64,000 nucleotides of DNA. It comes from Argopecten irradians. Taxonomy: Eukaryota; Mollusca; Bivalvia; Pectinida; Pectinidae. This document shows, piece by piece, positions 31,660 through 45,806 of this stretch. Positions within the stretch are counted from its first letter, which is position 1. Each line of letters begins with the position of its first letter. The translations under genes and the position numbers were made by a program. The notes beneath the pieces were generated by a model, which was not told the origin of the DNA, did not search any database, and saw nothing but the letters and a program-made list of their open reading frames with translations. The stretch covers positions 21,125,655-21,189,654 of the forward strand of contig NC_091137.1 in the NCBI RefSeq assembly GCF_041381155.1. Direction: 5' to 3'.

Positions 31660-34634
31660 ATGGCATACACACACGTAAGTATTCACTTTCAATTTTTACC
31701 TTAGTTTAGGGGTTTACATCTTGTATTCTTCATGTCTTGTGTAATATCTTGTTTGTGATAACTCGTGGTAGACGCTGCTCAGGTATGAGGTAGCCTACAG
31801 CTCCTTGCACCAATAAACACAATTTGTAAAAAAAATATTATTGACATAATTCGAATAGCGACACAGTTAAGTAAAATCGACCATTAGGACCGTTTTCAAA
31901 ATTACGTTAATATATTATATAAGATATTTTCTCATAAACATAATTCGTTTGATTTAAAGCTTACCCGCACAAGCATATAACTTTACTTTAAGCTAATGCA
32001 AAATACATGCATGTAGTTTTTAAATATTCGTCATGGAGAGTGATTGAAAATTTCGAAAAACTTTCCAACTCAAGAATTAATATCCTAGTTTCAATTTTGA
32101 CATTTTCTTTAATCTACTTCGTTTCGCTTTGTAAGTATGAACCTAAGTAATGGTAGATATCATGAACTTCTTATTGTCTTCGGTATTAAAAGTGATATTT
32201 CTTGAATTAATTATGTAGTCAATTTATTAAAAAAAGTTCTATTGTTCTATTTTTATTGTTCCGTTAGTATCGGTAAATGAGAACCAATTTAATTAGTATA
32301 ATATTTCGTTTTATTTTTAAGAGTAATATTTCGGGTTTTAATCTGTAAAATAGTGATTCTGTAATATTTTCATTTAATCTATAACTAGCTTTGAATGTTA
32401 AAATTAAAAAAAAAAACCTGTGATGTAAAACATACCTTTAAATAATCTCAAATAAAGGCTTTATTCGCATATACTTAAGTAGTATTGTATACGCCTTTTT
32501 AGAAATACGAAAGAATTATATCTTTTCAGAAGTTTCGCTTATCCTTGCTAAAATTTATTATTAAACATTTTCGATACATGTATTTGCATATCAAACTAAT
32601 TGATCTCTTTTTAAAGCTAACCTTAAGTGTTTGCCATTTTACAATAAACTGACTAAATTAACTGTTCTTATTGAACTTAAAATGTATCCAAGGTTTATAC
32701 AACAAAATTTAAACTACATGATAAAAACAATTAATGAAATATATAGTTACAGAATAATTCAAAGATACGTTTTAAGATGGAAACGACAGAATACCTATGT
32801 GTGCCTAACTGCCAAAATTTTGAAAAGTTATTTTTTCCTCAGTAATCTATTAGAAATTGAAATTGATTTGATCAATTAAGACGTGAAATAATTCACACAA
32901 TAAGTCACTGACAAAACAATTAATGCCTTACAAACATTTGTTACAGCACAGATATTATAATAAGGACGGAGCTTCTAGCTACATTAATCGAGTTTTCGAC
33001 ACAATTGTCCAGAATCCAAAAAATTATAAAGTAAACAACATGCATAACATAACAACACACACTGGAAGCTTTAAATATAACATTAAACTTGTTCAACTCA
33101 CAAAATAGTCAGTAATTTATTGATAAGTGTTATCTACTCCTAAACAAGAGGTGCAGAGGGCCTGTATCACTCACATGGTTTGTAATGCCAAGTAATGTTC
33201 TGAATACACGTTCATTGTTTCTTTTCTAAAGAAATTTGAAAATTGACCTCTTATTCCCCTATTGGGACCAATTCTTTCTGCTCCAGGGGGTCAAAGCCAA
33301 AATTTATACAAATTCTGTTACCCATCCCCCAGGGATGTGTTTGGCCAAATTTGGTTTCAATCAATGTAGAACTCCACGACTAGTAACGATTTAATAAGGA
33401 TTTAAATGATTTATCTCTATTTCCCCTATTAGACCCCGCCCCTCTTGTCCCCAGGCGTCAGAGCCAAATTTATACAAACTCTATTCCCCTTCCCAAAAGG
33501 ATGTCTTTGGCCAAATTTGGTTTCAATCCATACAGAACTCTAGGACTAGTAGCGATTTATAGAATTTACCTCTATTTCTCCTATTGGGTCTTGCCCCTCC
33601 TGCCCCAGCGGGGTCAGAGCCAAAATTTATACAAACTCTATTTCCCTTCCCTCTAGGATGTTTTTGACAAATTTGGTAGAGTTACTGACAACACTTAAGA
33701 CCGCTTTCCCTATACTCTATTGCATCTGGTTGGTTTCAATTATATACCCTTATTTATACAGCGTGTGCAATCATGCACGTCAACATAAGGTTTAAGGCAC
33801 AATAACAAGTTGTGAATTCAAAAACACCTTTTATATGTCAGGTGTAGGTATGAATGTTTTTTATCAAGAATTGTGTCCTATATTAGTAATTGCAATATGT
33901 GGTAGTGCAAAGTTCTGGTTAACTTAACATACTCTACTAGAGCATTCTGTTGGAACACTTTGCAATACGCAACATCAAGTCACCTAATGCCTGCATGAGA
34001 TTCATAATTATCATGAAATATGATTAAAAAAGTAAAATGTTCTAAGTGTAGGAATAACTAGTTAGGAATGGTTTCGAATACGTATCAATGAACAAAAGTA
34101 ACACGGGATTAAATTATTAATTAGATTCAGCCATCAACAAATCTACATCCTGAATGTATGTTTCTGCATTATGTGTTGCAGGCGGAATTATCCCATCGGC
34201 TGTGTGTTTATGTTGTAATGATCACCATGATAATGGTGTTCGGAAGGTGTGACGCAAGCATTATCGACCAATCAGACAACTCCGAAATGAAATTTCGGTC
34301 AACAGACTTTGAAGACAGAGAAGGTGGGGTTATGCAGGAATTGGATTTCAAAAGAGGATTCTGGGACAAACGTGGATATGGCGATAAAAGAGGCTACGGT
34401 GACAAACGTGAGGTTGGGGAATCGAAAAATGGACTCTCCGGACTCGTGTCGTTTTTCAAAAGCATAGTGCCAATTGTATTGGACACGTATGCGGATAATG
34501 TTGCCGCTACAACCGATAAACAGAGCAAGCAGCTAACCGAGTTTAAAAGAGGCTTCTGGGACAAGCGAGGATATGGCGACAAGAGGTCATGGCGCTTTCC
34601 TCCTTATTTACAACAAAGATTTGAAAAATTTTAG
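31660..34634 (+). CDS. Achatin-type neuropeptide precursor
   Basis: Two exons, 31660-31674 (ATG GCA TAC ACA CAC, then GTAAGT) and 34182-34634 (after TTGCAG), join in phase 0 and give 155 residues. Residues 12-30 form a hydrophobic signal sequence (CVYVVMITMIMVF), with a likely cut after GRCDA. Dibasic KR sites release GFWD (64-67 and 129-132) and GYGD (70-73, 76-79 and 135-138). The module FKRGFWDKRGYGDKR occurs twice, around a 45-residue spacer. Achatin-I is the tetrapeptide Gly-D-Phe-Ala-Asp, and relatives such as GFFD and GFGD keep G-aromatic-x-D. GFWD and GYGD fit that rule, so the second residue may be isomerised to the D form; that is inference from the family. Peptides would be secreted from neurons and act on an achatin-type receptor. 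A polyadenylation signal lies 48 nt past the stop. The 15-nt coding exon is unproven. Confidence 0.85.
33140..33700 (-). repeat. Hairpin-capped dispersed repeat, degenerate copy 2, in the achatin intron
   Basis: It begins AACAAGAGGTGCAGAGGGCCTGTATC, matching (with a changed hairpin) the ends of the copies at 9475 and 55025. It then holds three internal copies of a ~150-170 bp subrepeat with 'gtcagagccaaaatttatac', 'ggccaaatttggtttcaatc' and 'ctctatttcccctattg'. The AGCTCGCC end is absent. Confidence 0.7.
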
Positions 34635-34681
34635 TATAAGAAATGAAACTATGAAGAAATGTGTACGAATTTCAAAGATCT

Positions 34682-34687
34682 AATAAA
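34682..34687 (+). promoter_or_regulatory. Polyadenylation signal of the achatin gene
   Basis: A perfect AATAAA starts 48 nt after the stop codon (34632-34634), within an A-rich tract that holds a second AATAAA a few bases on. Confidence 0.6.
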
Positions 34688-34689
34688 AA

Positions 34690-36370
34690 AAAAAAATAAA
34701 ATTAGTTCTTGTCTTCAATTTAACTCTGACAAACCAAATCAAATTATTAAGTATTTTTATGCAAACTACATTTAGAACAGATATTAAATACCGAGCTGTC
34801 GAAAGGGCGTAATCGTCAATCTCTGTAGTGGGCTGTGCGGACTCGTCACTCGTAAGAATCATTAAGTTTATTGAATTCAAATTTCCAATAAAAATGCAAA
34901 GACATTGCCAGATGAAGAATGAAGGATAAACTCATTATTTCATTTGATAACTGATTCTCAGTTCCAATTTATCCGTGTTATTTTAACTGTATAACATTTA
35001 TTGTGGTCTTGAATGTTTCACAAAAATTACTTACGGCCATTGAAAATAATTGTAGTTAAATAACACAAATAAGTGAAGTTATTTAATCATACAATTAACC
35101 CTAAAGCTGCAATTAGATTAATATTTTACTTTGTTGAAATAGTTACTATTTTAGCAAACTATTTTAACTCCATTTAAGATGAAGCTATATATTTACTTAG
35201 CAAGTCAAGCATGGTTGTGAAGTGTACATTTTTCTCGGTGTAGGGGAGACAACTCGTGTTTGCCTTGTAGATTTGTGTTTAAACTCTAAGAAATAAAAGA
35301 CCATAAAAACAGATGGTATAATCAATATTTTATTCAACTGGAATGCAATTACCCATTCTAAATACAGCTTTTGTCTCCTACATGACTCCGTATATACTAT
35401 TACGGATGGTAAAATATAACAAACAGTATCTGTCAACTCACGATATATTTGTTCGTGAAAATAATAGGTAATAGAACAAGTGTGTGACAAATAAAAGTGG
35501 GTTATTTCAGATTGATATTAGGGCAATTCATTGATCCATGTAATAATTAAAAACAATGAGATTAGATTCCATCAAACACAAAGATCAATCTGTACACTTT
35601 GGCAATGTGATGGCAGTGATTTAAATAAAGAAAGTAGCGGCTACAGATAGCATGCACAGACAACAAACTTCTCCGTATAAAAGACAAATTAAATATGTTC
35701 TTATGGCGATCGAAGTGGTGACATTGATAACACCGTATGAGCTAGGGTACTGTTTTATTTTGTTGTTGTTGTTGAGCATGCGCAAATGTTATGTTTACGT
35801 ATGCGTTAAGTTAAGACCATCCGAGTAATTCACAATTAGTATATTCATTAAACAAGATTATGGATACTTTAAACGAAAGAAAATGTTCTTATGTAATATT
35901 ACATTAAAATGGAAAACAATATATTTTGAAAAAATGAAAGTGCTGAAAAAATGACAAACGGACAAATATAAAATGATGTTTGTAACGACTACATTTACTG
36001 TCTCATTTGTAAACAAGTCTCTGTATCAAGGACACTTGACTGATAATAAAGGGTCAACATGACCCATGTAATGCTTGTAACTTCAGCAGTGTATACTGGA
36101 CACCTGTCAAAAATGGACACTTTTACTTTAAAGAAAGGTTAAATGCATAGGTTATGCCCATACAATACGTTAATGATAAATGTTCAGTCCATTTGGGGGA
36201 TTCTGTATAAAAAGCATGACATGCGATGAACTTCGTTTTATCCCGTTGATCCGACAAATCATGTGGAAATAAACGAATAATAAGACAAATATAGAACTGA
36301 AAAAGAAATAAATAATCGTCTCGAATGTCGACATCTTTAACAACAAATATAAGCATTTAGTGATCTTCCG
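34690..36370. other. Intergenic stretch between achatin and EF-hand genes
   Basis: The two genes converge here. AT-rich, with no exon, tandem array or recognisable mobile element. Confidence 0.4.
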
Positions 36371-36375
36371 ACTGT

Positions 36376-39300
36376 TTATCTGCGGTACGTTTTGATCCTG
36401 ACAATAATGTTGATGAATCTTTTAATGTCTATTTCTTTATTTTCGTCTGTTCCATTCTGTAAGAATTGTTCCAGTTCCACTTCCGTAAGGACACGGTCAT
36501 TTTTTGTTTTTATTTCCTTAAGAGCGTCCCATGCTCGCTCCATGTCTACAAAACCAGAACCGTCACTTTTCTGAACTTTGTTAAACAGATCGAAAACATC
36601 CTGTGGGCTGGTGGATGAAAATAAAAACAAATTTTATTATATATATATAGCATATTGAACATTAAACAGTGTTGTTATTAACAAAATTCATTGTATTTGT
36701 GTTGAATGTAATTTTTATCTTAGAAAACATTTGTATACTATATGTCTTGTATTAATATCCTAACAGGAAATAGTCATCATCTCTCGGTTAATCAGTCTGT
36801 ATCCAAACCACTCCGATTTCATCATTATAAACGGATACATTATTTCAAAGTGAGGACTTAAGATTTTCTATATAAGAGGACTGCGATTATAATCAAAGAA
36901 TTTATTATTAAAAATTAGGGAAAACCTTAAAATTGAATAAAATGACGATTTATCAACATTTATTGACATCATAGTTCCTTGTGGGATTACATAAGTATAT
37001 TTTGCTGCAAAAATCGGATGCAAGAACAATTTCCTAAGTATATAATACTTTTTGTAGTAAACTATCAATCATTTTGTGCTTAACTACTTTTGTATTTACT
37101 TTCTAGATTTGTCATAGAAAGTCATTCTTATGTAATTACCAATCACCGAGCGCTGCATAGAACTGTTGGTATTCCCAGATACTGAGTTCTCCGTTCTTGT
37201 CGATATCGAAGATATCAAACATCTCACTAGCTTGTTCATCAGATAGCTTGTATTCGTTGACAAACATTTTCATAGCTTCCGGCTTCTTTAACCTCCTGAC
37301 GAAGTTATGTGTGTATTTATCGAAAGCAGACTGTACTTCTTTCCTGCGAACAAAACAAAATAAGTTAACGTAAAGCAAAGAATGGGGAAACAAAGTCGGG
37401 AACACAAATGGATGGACGAAGAAACGTCCGAAAAACGTATATCAAGATGAAATGAAAAACATGTCATAAAATAACAGAAACATATATACATAATATACAT
37501 GTTTCTGAAATTACTGAAACAAAGCTTATACAGTTTCTCAAGGACATGTAAAACGTTGAGAGTGGTAAAAAATTACTTCTGGTCATTAAGAAAAACAACA
37601 AAATCTTATAATATAATATACTAATACAAAATATCGAAGGCGATACAATAACATAAAGTCAACAACCTATCATATCAATAGTAATTTAAATACCAGAGAA
37701 TACTGAATAGCTTTGAAGGATAATGTGCAGTTAATCTATGAAATATCCCGTAACATTTTATTTCGGAAACAACAAAATAGCAGCCTAATCGTCTGGTAAT
37801 AGCAGATATCCAGGATCACGGTGACGACCTGTTTTTATTTCGAATAGCTGGAATGTTAAGGCCTATTATAGGATGTTAGGGGTACATTCCTTGCCTACCT
37901 AATAGGAATACGATACTACCGGTCCAGCATCCGATTACATAGACAAGAATACCTGGTCTTCTATGGTATAATGTTTGCTTCTAGTTATGGTAACCCACGT
38001 ATACTTACTGGACAAAACACTAACATTTTGTAACAAGATTTTGTAAACTAAAGAGAAGAGGATTAATCGTGAATTCTATTTAGATTTTGAACTATGACCT
38101 AGACAGTTTTGCTTTCACAGTTGAAACCTTCTTGTTTACATGTGACAAGATGATGACGCTATCCTTCACACTCCCTGTTAGAAGTTACAGAATACCGAGA
38201 ACAATTACGGATGTTTATAGTTATATAATACTTTTACTGTATGGTGTATATGTTATTTATTGCCTGTAACACCTATTTATGTGATAATTTACGTGCTTTG
38301 AATTCGCATCCGTTTGGAGTGCAATAAGTGGACTAAATGTTGTTTTATGTGGTTTTGACAGTGTTCGTCATATTTACAGCTAATGCTATAGAACATACAT
38401 TTGAATCAACCAGAGACAGAAAGAAATTACATCTAAGTACATCACTTGTAGACTAATTATATATGTGAGTTAATAAATGATGTAACTTATAACATAACTG
38501 AGAGTGAAAAAACTTTGTTTGTATTGTTTTCTTTCCTTTCTTTTGATATAATTGTTAAGGAGGTTTATGAAATCGGAGTATCCAGAGAAAAAACATAAAC
38601 CCACGGCTTATATTTCGTAACTACCAAATTTGGGTTTCGAACTTGTTACTTTGAGTTTGGTTGAATGACTTAATTTTAAGGTTATATTATACCCACGGCT
38701 ATAGTCATTTAAATACGGCCATGTGTATCATATCTATGTTCTGGGAGGCTGTGGTATATTTGTGTTGTCTTTTTGCAATTGTGGCATTTGTGGTTTCTTA
38801 TAGTGCTATTTCTTTATATGAGAGAAAGAGCTGTTGGTAGTATATCGGGACTCCTTACAGGAAGGCGTTTGTTCCTGGTTTATCTGCAATCGGTGGTCAC
38901 AAATGACCTGTTTAGTAGCAGTAAAGAAAGCGATAATACACGGAGAGTTGTACATCACACACACGTGATGGGTGGTTATAATGTAGTGTGATGTATGGGG
39001 ATGTATGGGAGTCGGGCTGACGATATGGAACATGATCACATAATGATAGACTTACACGATAATCACCTTAATTATATATAAAATAAAGCATTACTGCTAC
39101 ATAAATCAGTCTGTCCAGATTCAGAATCACAGTATCAGTCTACCGAGTGACACATATCGTTGAAGCCAAAAATCAAATATGTCCAAATCTAAGGATGACA
39201 TTAGAATTCTGTTATAAGGGGAAATTATCGACCTTGGATTTACTCCTATATATGGAGAAAGTCCCATATAAATGGCATCCCTTTGTGTCTTATTTGGACC

Positions 39301-42300
39301 TCACTCGTACTTGATGAATTGATAATGGTTCATTTTAAATCATAACACTATTTCCCATTATAAAGGTTACTGGCAGTACTCGGTATGACGATATCTCACC
39401 ACCGCCACCATCACCAGATGTCGCCTGAAGCTATCGACATTTTTACTCGTGTTAACCTGTTATACACCACACCACGATACAGTGTGTGAATGCTAGAGTA
39501 ACGCGGACACTTGGCCGTCTACAGCTGTCAGCCAAGGCTTTATAGCACACAAATATTATCACTACTACATTCCTTATATAATTTAAAAGTGTCTTGTTTA
39601 CCTTGTTTAAGAATATGTGTATCTTGATCATGCTACAAAACAAATAATTGCGAACGGAATAAAACTTTTCGTTTTCGTGTTTGCAATGTATGTATTCGTT
39701 TTTCATGTCCATTTTGAAATAGATTTTAGAAATTAATTGCTGATCATTATTCCATAATAGTTTATAGATAATCACCCTTTAGTTCATACATTTCAAATAA
39801 ATCATCATCATTCCATCATCATTTCTCAATAGCAGCATTTACGTCATCAGGAAGCTTGCTGATGTTAGGAAAGGAATTTGACACCTGAAGTAGACAAGAT
39901 CTTACATATGTTTGAAATATATACATATTTGGGTCTACTGATAAATATTTATAGTATTTCCTATGGTCTTATCACACTTGCATGGCTTAAGGCAAAAAGA
40001 CAACATTTCACATTCCTTTACTGAAATAGGAAGACAGTTGACAATCGTTATCAACAGGGAGTATTGCAGAAGTATACGATTAAAATAATTAATTAATAAT
40101 TGATAATACCTGCATACCTGGTTCTATTCGTATTTATGTTTGTTTTGCTTGAAACAACAGTCTAATAGCAAACTCACAGCATCCTATAATAATATTGGAA
40201 TAGTAATTCTCCATCACTGCTATTTCAATACAAAATAACACGTGTTGTTCAATTGCCATCACTAACGAAGAAATTAGATAAAGATTTTTACGGCCTGAAT
40301 TTATTTTAAGACCTTCATCTAAGTAGTCGTTTCCGGTGATATCAATAACTTGCAAATAACTAATATTGATATTATATAAAATAACACGTTTTCCCTTTTA
40401 TAGCTGATGTCAATGACCTTCACGCGCTGTAAGCTCGTATCGTTCCATTCAAAGACAATTTTTAATCTGGGGATAAGAAGATTTATAGTAAATCGCTGTA
40501 GTTATTATTTGCATACATCTCGATTTTAACGCGTTTAAAACATGTTTTTTTTTCTCCAGCAATATAAAGTGTTCACGCTATAATAGATACTGTAGAAAAT
40601 TGCAAAAACAAAATATTCTTATGAAAAAGGTAAAAGTTCGTGGAATCGAGTATTTACCAGTTTATCGCCTCATGAACCTTGGTGGTTGTACAAGCTGCCT
40701 GAGAATACCCCACGATCATAACCTTATCAAGGTAACAACCAACAAATCAAGTGCCATATATAGAACCATTGAATATGTATAGAATGAAGTTGTTTTTTCT
40801 ATTTAACTCTATCAATAATCGTAGTCATTTAAGAAATCGTGGTTTTCCTCCGTTCACACTGATAACATCGTCAAGACAATAGCTGCATGGAAGTTGTATA
40901 AGGCTCACAGTTTAATTTGAATTTGTGTACAACAGGTGTGTCAATCGAGTTGGATGAATAGATGGATTGTTGTGCACTCTACATACAGATGATGGGAGAA
41001 ATCCTGGCCGTATCACTGCCTCTATGGGCTAGTGGTGTACTTGGCCGATATTTCTTGTCAGTTTGTAAGTCAATCGGAGTACTACTAGAGCCATATCAGT
41101 TACTATAACAATCCTATTTAATCAACTCGTGTTACTTGTGTGTGTTAAATGGTCATATCTGATAAACTTTTATCACCGTGAATGGAATACCTAGCTGACG
41201 TGTGTCACCGTATACATGATAAATATGTAGAAGCATAGAGGAATGTTGTAGCCTGCCAGTGAAACACGTATAATTCTATCAAAGCAATCACAGTTGATTA
41301 ACCAAGTCACCGTTTCTAAATAAATCGTGTTTATATTGAGTACAACTACATGTTATATTTAATATTACTTTATATACTTTTATATGATTTGGGGCTATTA
41401 TGTAATATTTGTATCGTAGCAAGAGAGTGAGCTGTTTAGATACGAGACTCATGTACATGCATTATGTATAGGAGTTTTATGCATGTGTTCAGATGTAACT
41501 GCTGTGTAAACGAAATATGATCGATTTTGCCACTAATCTAAATCACAGTGTGCATTGTCGTATAACATTTCTGAAACACACAAAAATCGAATATGCATGT
41601 CTTATTGATCAGCGGGGCACCACAGATGGATTTAGAGCAAAAAAGAAATCAATGTTACAGACAGGTTTATCATTAATTTCTGATCAGTTAACGAGAAAAA
41701 TATATTTGGGAAAAACTGCAATTATCATTAAGGGAGTCTGACAACTGAGGCTTAGAGTGGATGTGTATCATGAGCTTTATTTTAAACGAATTCGTAACAA
41801 TAACAAACAATACTGGATTTATATCAATATTCAATAATTCATGAAGCAGAAAAACAATTAGACTAAGCATTTAGATAAGTAATTGCATTCTACTTCATCA
41901 TAAACATCTACCTCACACATGTGGGTCACAGAAACACGAACCATACATATATAGGTCACAGAAACACTGTTCTAAAAACATACAACACAGCGACGGCAGC
42001 CAAAATATCTAGGTCACAGCGACACCCATCATACAAACCTAGGTCATAGCGACACGAACAAAAATATCTAGGTCACAGCGACACCCGTCATACAAATCTA
42101 GGCCACAGTGATACGAGCCAAAGGAAGTTTATCTATATCGAACATCACAATAAGAAATTACGTCACAATACATCGACATCCAGCATACGAATATATGTAA
42201 AATAAAGATTTACAAAAATGATAAATGATATTAAAGAGTTTTACATTACAATATAGCTATTCCAAATGAGAACTTGATGTTTGGCTATAAAACTCTTTTA

Positions 42301-44470
42301 AGAGTGTTTTTCTGTAAAGTTAGGACTGAGGTTAAAAAAACTCAGAAATACTCAGACTTATGTCGGCCAACCTGATAAAACAACATGTAAAACAATCAAG
42401 ACCTCTGTCAGCTGACCTGACATAACAACATGTCATTGTTTGTATAAATGGTATATGTCGTGCATTTACCTAACACACCCTTTAACCAGTCAGCGCACTA
42501 ACCCAGATCGACTGAATTTGGAATTTGCAGCGTAGCAATAATTAAATAATCCTAGACAAGAAATCCACTTTCACGACAATCTAAATATGAATCAAGCAAT
42601 ATAGTTATTTTTTTTTATTAAAAACATACCTTCCTTTTTGCTATCAAACTAATGGTACTTGACTTTTGATTTCAATGATAACATTGTCATATTGTAGTTT
42701 CATTACATTTATTTAAATAACGTTTAGGATAAGTACATACTGCCCTTTTGGCTATGATATATCGTAAAGGGTCAAATGTCACTTTTAAGTTGACAATAAG
42801 CTCCAATCGCTGTTGAGTCGTCCGGGCTTATATTCATCAGCACGTTACGGAGAGCGGTAATTTGGTAAAAAACAGTCTTGATTGTGATAGCAGATAGGAT
42901 TACATTTGATATCTAACCAATGGTAGATGCTTAATTTTTGACGGAGAATAGGTTTTATGAAATGCTGTATTTCGAAACTTTACACTCATCAAGGTGAAAC
43001 CAAGGACAATTGATGCAAATATTAAAGGCATTATCACAAGGATGATACTGAAATCAGAAACCTTAATCCAAGAACCACAGAAACCAAGTGTGAATATTTG
43101 TCCTTGTGTAATGAACACTGGTATCATTACAACTTTCTTCAAGTATTTCATACTATATTAAACATGAAAATCAACTTGTGCTGATTTTAGCCGTTCTCCG
43201 TTTTAAATTGTCATAGATATACAATTCCTATAAAGGAACCAGCGGGTCAGGGTAATAGAAGTGATTTTATTCGAAAGATGCACGGTCAATATTAACACTT
43301 CTGATCCCATTTAGAGTAACATAGCGTGACAGAGCAGAAGACGGTTCCTTTTGTGGAAATTCTGGTCGTTTTTTCTCCATCTGTTTTCGGTATCGTGCAA
43401 GAATGATGCGCCATTTTAACTACGACCCAATCCCATATAAAAACTCCAGCTTTACCAAATCGTTGATATTAGAGTTATGTGACCTTTATTTAATAAAACC
43501 GTCCCATTTACGACAGAGATGTCAGTTATCACTGCACGGGATCTAGTGATCAATCACAGTTGAGAATGTGTGGAGATATTTATGGAGATATGTTTTTACC
43601 GTCTGGTGATTTTGATATTACCGGTAGTGATAATGATTGAGATAAGTGTTATCATTCTGTGTAGCGGGTCACACGTCCCACAGACATCTGGTGGGATGGG
43701 ATAGCTTAATGTCCTCTTCATCGTTTATAGTGCCGAGCGTTAGTCAATATTCCTCCTATAGAAATAGACTCGCGCAACAGGGGTTATATAGTTCTGTACA
43801 GAATATAATGATTTACTTAGTTCTCATTCAGCATAGCAGAAAAAAAACATTTTTTATTAATCCTATAAGAAATAAATCATTAAACGTTGCCAATAGACAT
43901 GAAACAGAACTTTTCTTGACAATATTGCCTCTGTTAGGATAAAACAACTACTATGTTGCGAATTTCCTTCTTGATTCATATCGGTGATTATATTCCAGTT
44001 ATGATACTATTTTGAAATATTTCAAAACGATAAAAACTATTTCGGATATTCTGAGAGTTAACCAAGATAAAATTATATAAGCGTATACAATAAAAGATTC
44101 TATAAAGATTACAGAGCTTTGATAAAAGTCCAACCTCAGTGACAGGTAAAACAAGGAAGTGTGGTGTTTTCCCTTTTACGTCTTGTCATTGTATAGCCTT
44201 TTAAAGATAACTGTTCCTTTCCCCAAATACATTTTTGAAACAAGAATAACATAGTTCAGAAGTGTAACAAAATCCGTCATATTACAGTTCAAACCAAGTC
44301 TAAAGTAAAAATGTTCTGTATCAGTGTAGACGTTCAATTTTTTTGATAAGACCGAATAAAAGCGATTTCAACATTAACGCTGAAGGAATTTGCTACCTGT
44401 AGTAAAATATAAACCAGACAGTTTTCTAACAGGGAGATAATACTTACCCTAGCGGTTCAAAGAATGGCAT
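36376..44470 (-). CDS. Small EF-hand calcium-binding protein
   Basis: Three exons join in phase: 44470-44448 (only 23 nt, MPFFEPL plus two bases, then GTAAGT), 37343-37140 and 36607-36376. They give 152 residues ending RIKTYRR and TAA. Residues 54-65 form a canonical EF loop (D54, D56, N58, G59, S62, E65 in DIDKNGELSIWE) flanked by helices. Two further helix-loop-helix units follow (loops near 88-99 and 127-138), but their ligand positions are poor, so one strong calcium site is likely. The length matches calmodulin-like proteins, and the N-terminal helix pair (residues 9-48) may be a fourth, loop-less unit. The 7.1-kb first intron holds repeats at 38575-38900 and 41925-42125. The ATG exon was chosen because its phase-2 end completes the G that opens exon 2; it needs transcript support. 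The family is clear, the specific function is not. Confidence 0.82.
38575..38690. repeat. Degenerate SINE remnant
   Basis: 'ggagtatccagagaaaaaac' and 'gggtttcgaacttgttac' echo the body of the tRNA-headed SINE at 59700-59830. It lies in EF-hand intron 1. Confidence 0.4.
38690..38900 (-). repeat. Dispersed repeat family A, single-unit copy
   Basis: 'gctatagtcatttaaatacg', 'ccatgtgtatcatatctatg' and TTCTGGGAGGCTGTGGTATA then 'tttgtgttgtctttttgcaa' match the 29-kb element but hold only one copy of the unit. This shows the ancestral, unexpanded state. Confidence 0.7.
41925..42125. repeat. Degenerate ~30-bp tandem repeat
   Basis: CTAGGTCACAGCGACACCCA with 'tcatacaaa' and variants recurs about six times (bcopies near 41930, 41960, 42010, 42040, 42070 and 42100). 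Copies differ by substitutions and indels. Confidence 0.6.
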
Positions 44471-44474
44471 TTCT

Positions 44475-45800
44475 ACTGATGGTTATCACGGTCAATAATG
44501 TATCGATGGAGATTAAAACATAGACTGATCCAGCGTGTCATTGTCTAGGTGTTTATAAGCAATTGATTAAGTGATGTCAGAACCCACTAATTTCATGACT
44601 TAACGTAGACGTATGTTTCATATGCAAAGAGGCCCACGACAGGTAATTATAAATGATATGTTATGTAATCGAATTAATTGTGACATAATCTAACTGGTAA
44701 CTTATATTTATCGAAAATTTACCATATATAAACGATGATTCTCGTTTAAACTGATTCACCAAGCAGAAGTTTTTATAGATAAATTTCGGATCTCCTCTCA
44801 ATTATAAATAACTGGATTTGTAACGGTACATTCCTTTGTGAAACCACGTGAGTACTTGAGTTCCTAATATGGCTATTGCATTTTAACAATATGGTTTTTG
44901 TTTTTCGTCATTATATAAAAAGAACTTTCTTTCAACATGGGTTGTTCTTTCCAAAAATCACATCTACATTGTATCAGTAACATTACTAACATAACCGAAG
45001 AGTTAGTACTATCATTGTATGGTTTATAAAAATACACTTATATAATCAATGCACGTCATTTATATAAGAAAAATGTCATTTTACTGAAACAATGACAAGC
45101 CATTCATAAGGACCTTAAACTAGGCGGACGTAATGAGGCTAACATGAACAAAAACAGGAAGTATGTATAGTATACTATTGTATCAAATACCGAAGTTTGC
45201 AGAGGTACCAGAAGGGGAATTACTACATAGTATGATAAAAACAGAAAATGCTTCATCAATTTATACAATTCTACATTAGTTTTCATAGCCGTACCATTGG
45301 GAGAATATTTAACTGCTTGCTGCCACTGAATAGTAAAGGGTGTACGATAATATCAGGTTTGAAATTATCCCCATCCGGAGGTCAGCGAGTTTTGGTATTT
45401 TAGATCTGTAATTTAAACACATTTCCTGCTGCATGTTATTTGATCGTTAGCCTTTGAAAGACTTTTGTGCCGGGACTGAAAAATGATAAGCTCCCTTTCT
45501 TTCTCAATAGCAATGACTTATTACAAATAGACGACAAATACACACAAAAACAAACGTGATGGTATTGATTTCGGTATCAATTGTACCTGTGATTAGATTA
45601 AATGGTTACGTAGGTGTAATGTTGTATGGAGTAAGAAGTACTAGTTAGTCATCAAATACGTCATATAATAAAAACATATCTGTTTTAAACAGCATTTTCG
45701 TATCAAAAACATTCATTATCATTAGAATTAGTAAAATGGAAAAAAAATAAGAATGAATGAATTGTTTGATTTACAAACCTCTCTTATGTAATATAACGTG
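44475..45800. other. Stretch without a recognisable gene
   Basis: Upstream region of the EF-hand gene. AT-rich, with no coding-like ORF or repeat that I can define. Confidence 0.4.
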
Positions 45801-45806
45801 ACAGGT

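Noticed and set aside
34158-34181. ATG at 34158 as the achatin start
   Set aside because: The eight codons from it run through a good TTGCAG acceptor. The spliced MAYTH start gives a better signal peptide.
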